Positions 50,931 through 53,123 of a stretch of DNA of 53,123 bases are shown here, in pieces. Position 1 is the first letter of the stretch; each line of letters opens with the position of its first letter. Location of the stretch: NCBI GenBank assembly GCA_024698045.1, contig JAILRS010000006.1:1-53123 (forward strand), given 5' to 3'. Made by a program: the position numbers and the translations under genes. The notes below the pieces were generated by a model. It was not told the origin of the DNA. It worked only from the letters and a program-made list of their open reading frames with translations, and did not search any database. The stretch is from Selenomonadaceae bacterium. Lineage in GTDB: Bacteria > Bacillota > Negativicutes > Selenomonadales > Selenomonadaceae.

Positions 50931-53123
50931 TCAAAGGGTCTTGACGCCGCGACGGGTTGCCAACAATTTTCTTGCGACGGTCAACATCAATTTAATTCTA
51001 TTGAGCTGATTGACTTCTGAAGAACCGGCATCGCAATCTATTGCAACGATATTGGCGCGTTCGTAAGTTTGGCGCAGATTGTGCATAACACCCTTGCCCG
51101 TGATGTGATTGGGCAGACACGCAAACGGTTGCAGACAAATAACATTTTCAATACCGTCTTCAATGAGTTTAACCATTTCGCCGGTCAAAAACCAACCTTC
51201 ACCGGCTACATTACCCGTACTGACAAATTTTTCCGACATCTTGGCGATATCTTTAATCGAATGAGGAGCGCGGAAATGTTTGGAATCCTTCAGCGCGTTT
51301 TTCATCGGGCGGCGGAAAAATTCAAGTAACTGAATGAAAACTTCTGCGAACAATCTATCCTTTCGAGAACCCTCCAAAAGTTGACGGCGGACAATAGAAT
51401 CGTAAGCGATATACAGGAAGAAATCGACGAAATCGGGCATAATGACTTCGGCACCTTCATCCGCCAAAACGCGCTCCAAAAAATTATTGGCGACGGGATG
51501 ATATTTGACAAGAATTTCGCCGACAATGCCGACTTTGGGCTTGACAAAATTTTCGTCAATCGGAATCGCATCAAACTGTTTGACAATCTTCTTGACGTTG
51601 CCGCGGAAGGTCAAATAATTTCCGTCAATCAAATCGGCTTTTACCAATGTCATCCATTCGTCGAAAAGTCTATCAGTTTCGCCATGGCGCAATTCGTACG
51701 GACGCATACGATTAGATACATTCATCAGCAAATCGCCGTATATGGACGCCTTAATCGCGTCAATGAGGCAATCGCGACTGAGTTCAAATGCATCCGTTTC
51801 TTCGGGCAAACCGTAACAAGCAAATACGGGAACTTGTCCGAAGCCCGCAAATTTCAAAGCACGACGCAGGACGCTGATATAATTCGTAGCACGACACGCG
51901 CCGCAAGTTTGGAACAAAATTATCGAAGTGTTATCGGGATCGCATTCGCCCGATTTCAACGCCGCCAACATTTGACCGGCAACGACAATCGCAGGGTAAC
52001 ACATTTCGTTATTGACGTAACGCAGACCCAAATCGATAGCCGCCTTATCGGGTAACGACGGAATCAAAACTTTGTAGCCGTACTTTTGTAAAACGGTTTG
52101 AATCAAATCGAAATGAATCGGAGCCATCTGCGGAGCAAGAATGGTATGTTTGGATTTGCATTCGGCGGTAAAATGCGGACGGTCGGGAAAAGTTTTCGGG
52201 GAATAGGCGACGGGTTTTTTGCGTTTGAGAGCCGCCAACAGCGAACGCAATCTGATTCGTGCCGCGCCCAAGTTAGAGACTTCATCAAGTTTAATCATCG
52301 TGTAAATTCGTCCGTGCGCCGTCAGAATTTCTTTGACCTGTTCAATAGTCAAGGCATCGAGACCGCAACCGAATGAACTTAGTTGAATCAAAGTAACGTT
52401 GGGATGTTCTGCGGCAAATTGCGCGGCATGATAAAGTCTTGCATGATAACTCCATTGATTGACGACGGAAATATTCGGCGCGTCAACGGGAATATGGTAA
52501 ATAGAATCTTCCGATAGAATCGGCAAATCGTAAGACTGAATCATTTCGGCGATACCGTGATTAATTTCGGGATCTATATGATACGGGCGTCCGACCAATA
52601 AAACAGCGTGTTCGCCTGTGCGCTCGATACGTTTCAAAACTTCGTCGCCGAAATTTTCAACGTCCTTCCGATAGTGCTCGATTTCCTCCGCCGCTTTGTC
52701 TACTGCCGCGGAAATTTCTTTAGCCGTCACGCCGTCAAATGCAAATTCTTCCGTCAAACGTTTCTTGAGTTTCTTCATATCATGTACGGGCAAAAACGGT
52801 TGAATAAATTTGATATCCTTTTCCTTGAGAACGTCCATATTATTGCGAATATTTTCGGCGTAACCGGCAACAATCGGGCAGTTATAATAATTATCCGAAC
52901 GTGTATCAAAATTGTACGGTTCGCACGGATAAAAAATTTTCTTCAAGCCGCGATCTACCAAATCCATTATATGTCCGTGCGCCAATTTCGCAGGATAACA
53001 CAGCGAATCACTCGGAATCGTCGCCATACCTTTGTAAAAAATTTGCGCGGAAGATTTGCCGGACAACTCAACGCGATAACCCAATTCGGTCAACAGCGTA
53101 TGCCAAAACGGATAATCTTCATA
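50931..53123 (-). CDS. Acyl-CoA dehydratase activase-related protein, C-terminal part (cut by window edge)
   Basis: The open frame runs to the window edge, so the 5' part lies outside. The 730 visible residues match the C-terminal half of the large (about 1400-residue) BadF/HgdC-related proteins that combine an ASKHA activase with a DUF2229 and a dehydratase-like subunit. Recognisable are FYPCEPYNFDTRSDNYYNCP, LLVGRPYHIDPEINHG, SSFGCGLDALTIEQV and FQTCGACRATNYI. The conserved cysteines suggest iron-sulfur clusters. The role is inferred to be radical-type 2-hydroxyacyl-CoA dehydratase activation or a related reduction, but the substrate is unknown. The ATP-binding activase half is not visible here. 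Confidence 0.88.
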   Translation of the reverse strand, partial: YEDYPFWHTLLTELGYRVELSGKSSAQIFYKGMATIPSDSLCYPAKLAHGHIMDLVDRGLKKIFYPCEPYNFDTRSDNYYNCPIVAGYAENIRNNMDVLKEKDIKFIQPFLPVHDMKKLKKRLTEEFAFDGVTAKEISAAVDKAAEEIEHYRKDVENFGDEVLKRIERTGEHAVLLVGRPYHIDPEINHGIAEMIQSYDLPILSEDSIYHIPVDAPNISVVNQWSYHARLYHAAQFAAEHPNVTLIQLSSFGCGLDALTIEQVKEILTAHGRIYTMIKLDEVSNLGAARIRLRSLLAALKRKKPVAYSPKTFPDRPHFTAECKSKHTILAPQMAPIHFDLIQTVLQKYGYKVLIPSLPDKAAIDLGLRYVNNEMCYPAIVVAGQMLAALKSGECDPDNTSIILFQTCGACRATNYISVLRRALKFAGFGQVPVFACYGLPEETDAFELSRDCLIDAIKASIYGDLLMNVSNRMRPYELRHGETDRLFDEWMTLVKADLIDGNYLTFRGNVKKIVKQFDAIPIDENFVKPKVGIVGEILVKYHPVANNFLERVLADEGAEVIMPDFVDFFLYIAYDSIVRRQLLEGSRKDRLFAEVFIQLLEFFRRPMKNALKDSKHFRAPHSIKDIAKMSEKFVSTGNVAGEGWFLTGEMVKLIEDGIENVICLQPFACLPNHITGKGVMHNLRQTYERANIVAIDCDAGSSEVNQLNRIKLMLTVARKLLATRRGVKTL

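Noticed and set aside
1..53123. tRNA, rRNA or CRISPR arrays
   Set aside because: No cloverleaf-like tRNA sequence, no rRNA conserved segments and no regularly spaced direct repeats other than the coding 48-base repeat were seen by eye in the intergenic regions.

Overview
The window looks like chromosomal DNA of an outer-membrane-bearing Firmicute (class Negativicutes, most likely a selenomonad relative). It carries lipid A and LPS genes (lpxB, an msbA-like flippase, a heptosyltransferase-family GT9 and several core or surface-polysaccharide glycosyltransferases). These sit beside genes typical of anaerobic Firmicutes: pyruvate:ferredoxin oxidoreductase, an acyl-CoA dehydratase activase-related protein, CheX, and a PssA/Psd pair. 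The taxon is inferred from gene content only. Bases 1-120 are poly-C rich and look like a contig end.

Layout. 0.4-1 kb: an HNH protein with a lysine-rich repeat tail. 1-6.6 kb: lpxB, msbA, aroE, a GNAT acetyltransferase and a lone GspE/PilB-type ATPase. 6.6-7.1 kb: a cobalamin riboswitch on the minus strand with its own promoter and terminator but no gene behind it. 7.1-14.5 kb (minus): cysK, then a YrbL-like kinase, a PIG-L deacetylase, GT4, GT9 and GT2 glycosyltransferases and an AAA+ ATPase. 14.7-20.1 kb (plus): nifJ, leuB and a secreted protein with an internal duplication. 20.3-27.4 kb (plus): a four-gene operon. 27.4-29.4 kb: decayed IS66 copies around a foreign-looking DUF4234/DUF2752 pair. 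29.5-37.6 kb (minus): pit, an amino-acid-permease/histidine-kinase/receiver fusion, tcdA, an RgpF-like protein and a double glycosyltransferase. 37.7-46.7 kb (plus): ferredoxin, LysE exporter, LysR regulator, secreted alpha/beta hydrolase, glmS, a DpnI-type endonuclease, a small unknown gene, a 5'-truncated DpnII gene, a WecG/TagA glycosyltransferase, psd and pssA. The window ends with cheX (minus), an alanine/glycine symporter, proS, and the minus-strand activase-related gene that runs off the edge.

The best candidate for an undescribed system is the operon at 20.3-27.4 kb. Its first two proteins look like the ZorA/ZorB motor of Zorya anti-phage systems: a MotA/TolQ-type channel with a very long helical tail, and a MotB/OmpA-type peptidoglycan-binding partner. 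The usual Zorya effectors are replaced by a protein with a TerB-like helical region and an 885-residue Hsp70/actin-fold ATPase with a large extra N-terminal region. I know of no described Zorya type with this content. Two other loci stand out. One is a DpnI homologue beside a DpnII remnant, two enzymes with opposite methylation requirements for GATC. The other is the gene-less B12 riboswitch unit running toward the 3' end of the GspE-like gene. All functional calls come from motif reading of the translated sequence; no search was run.
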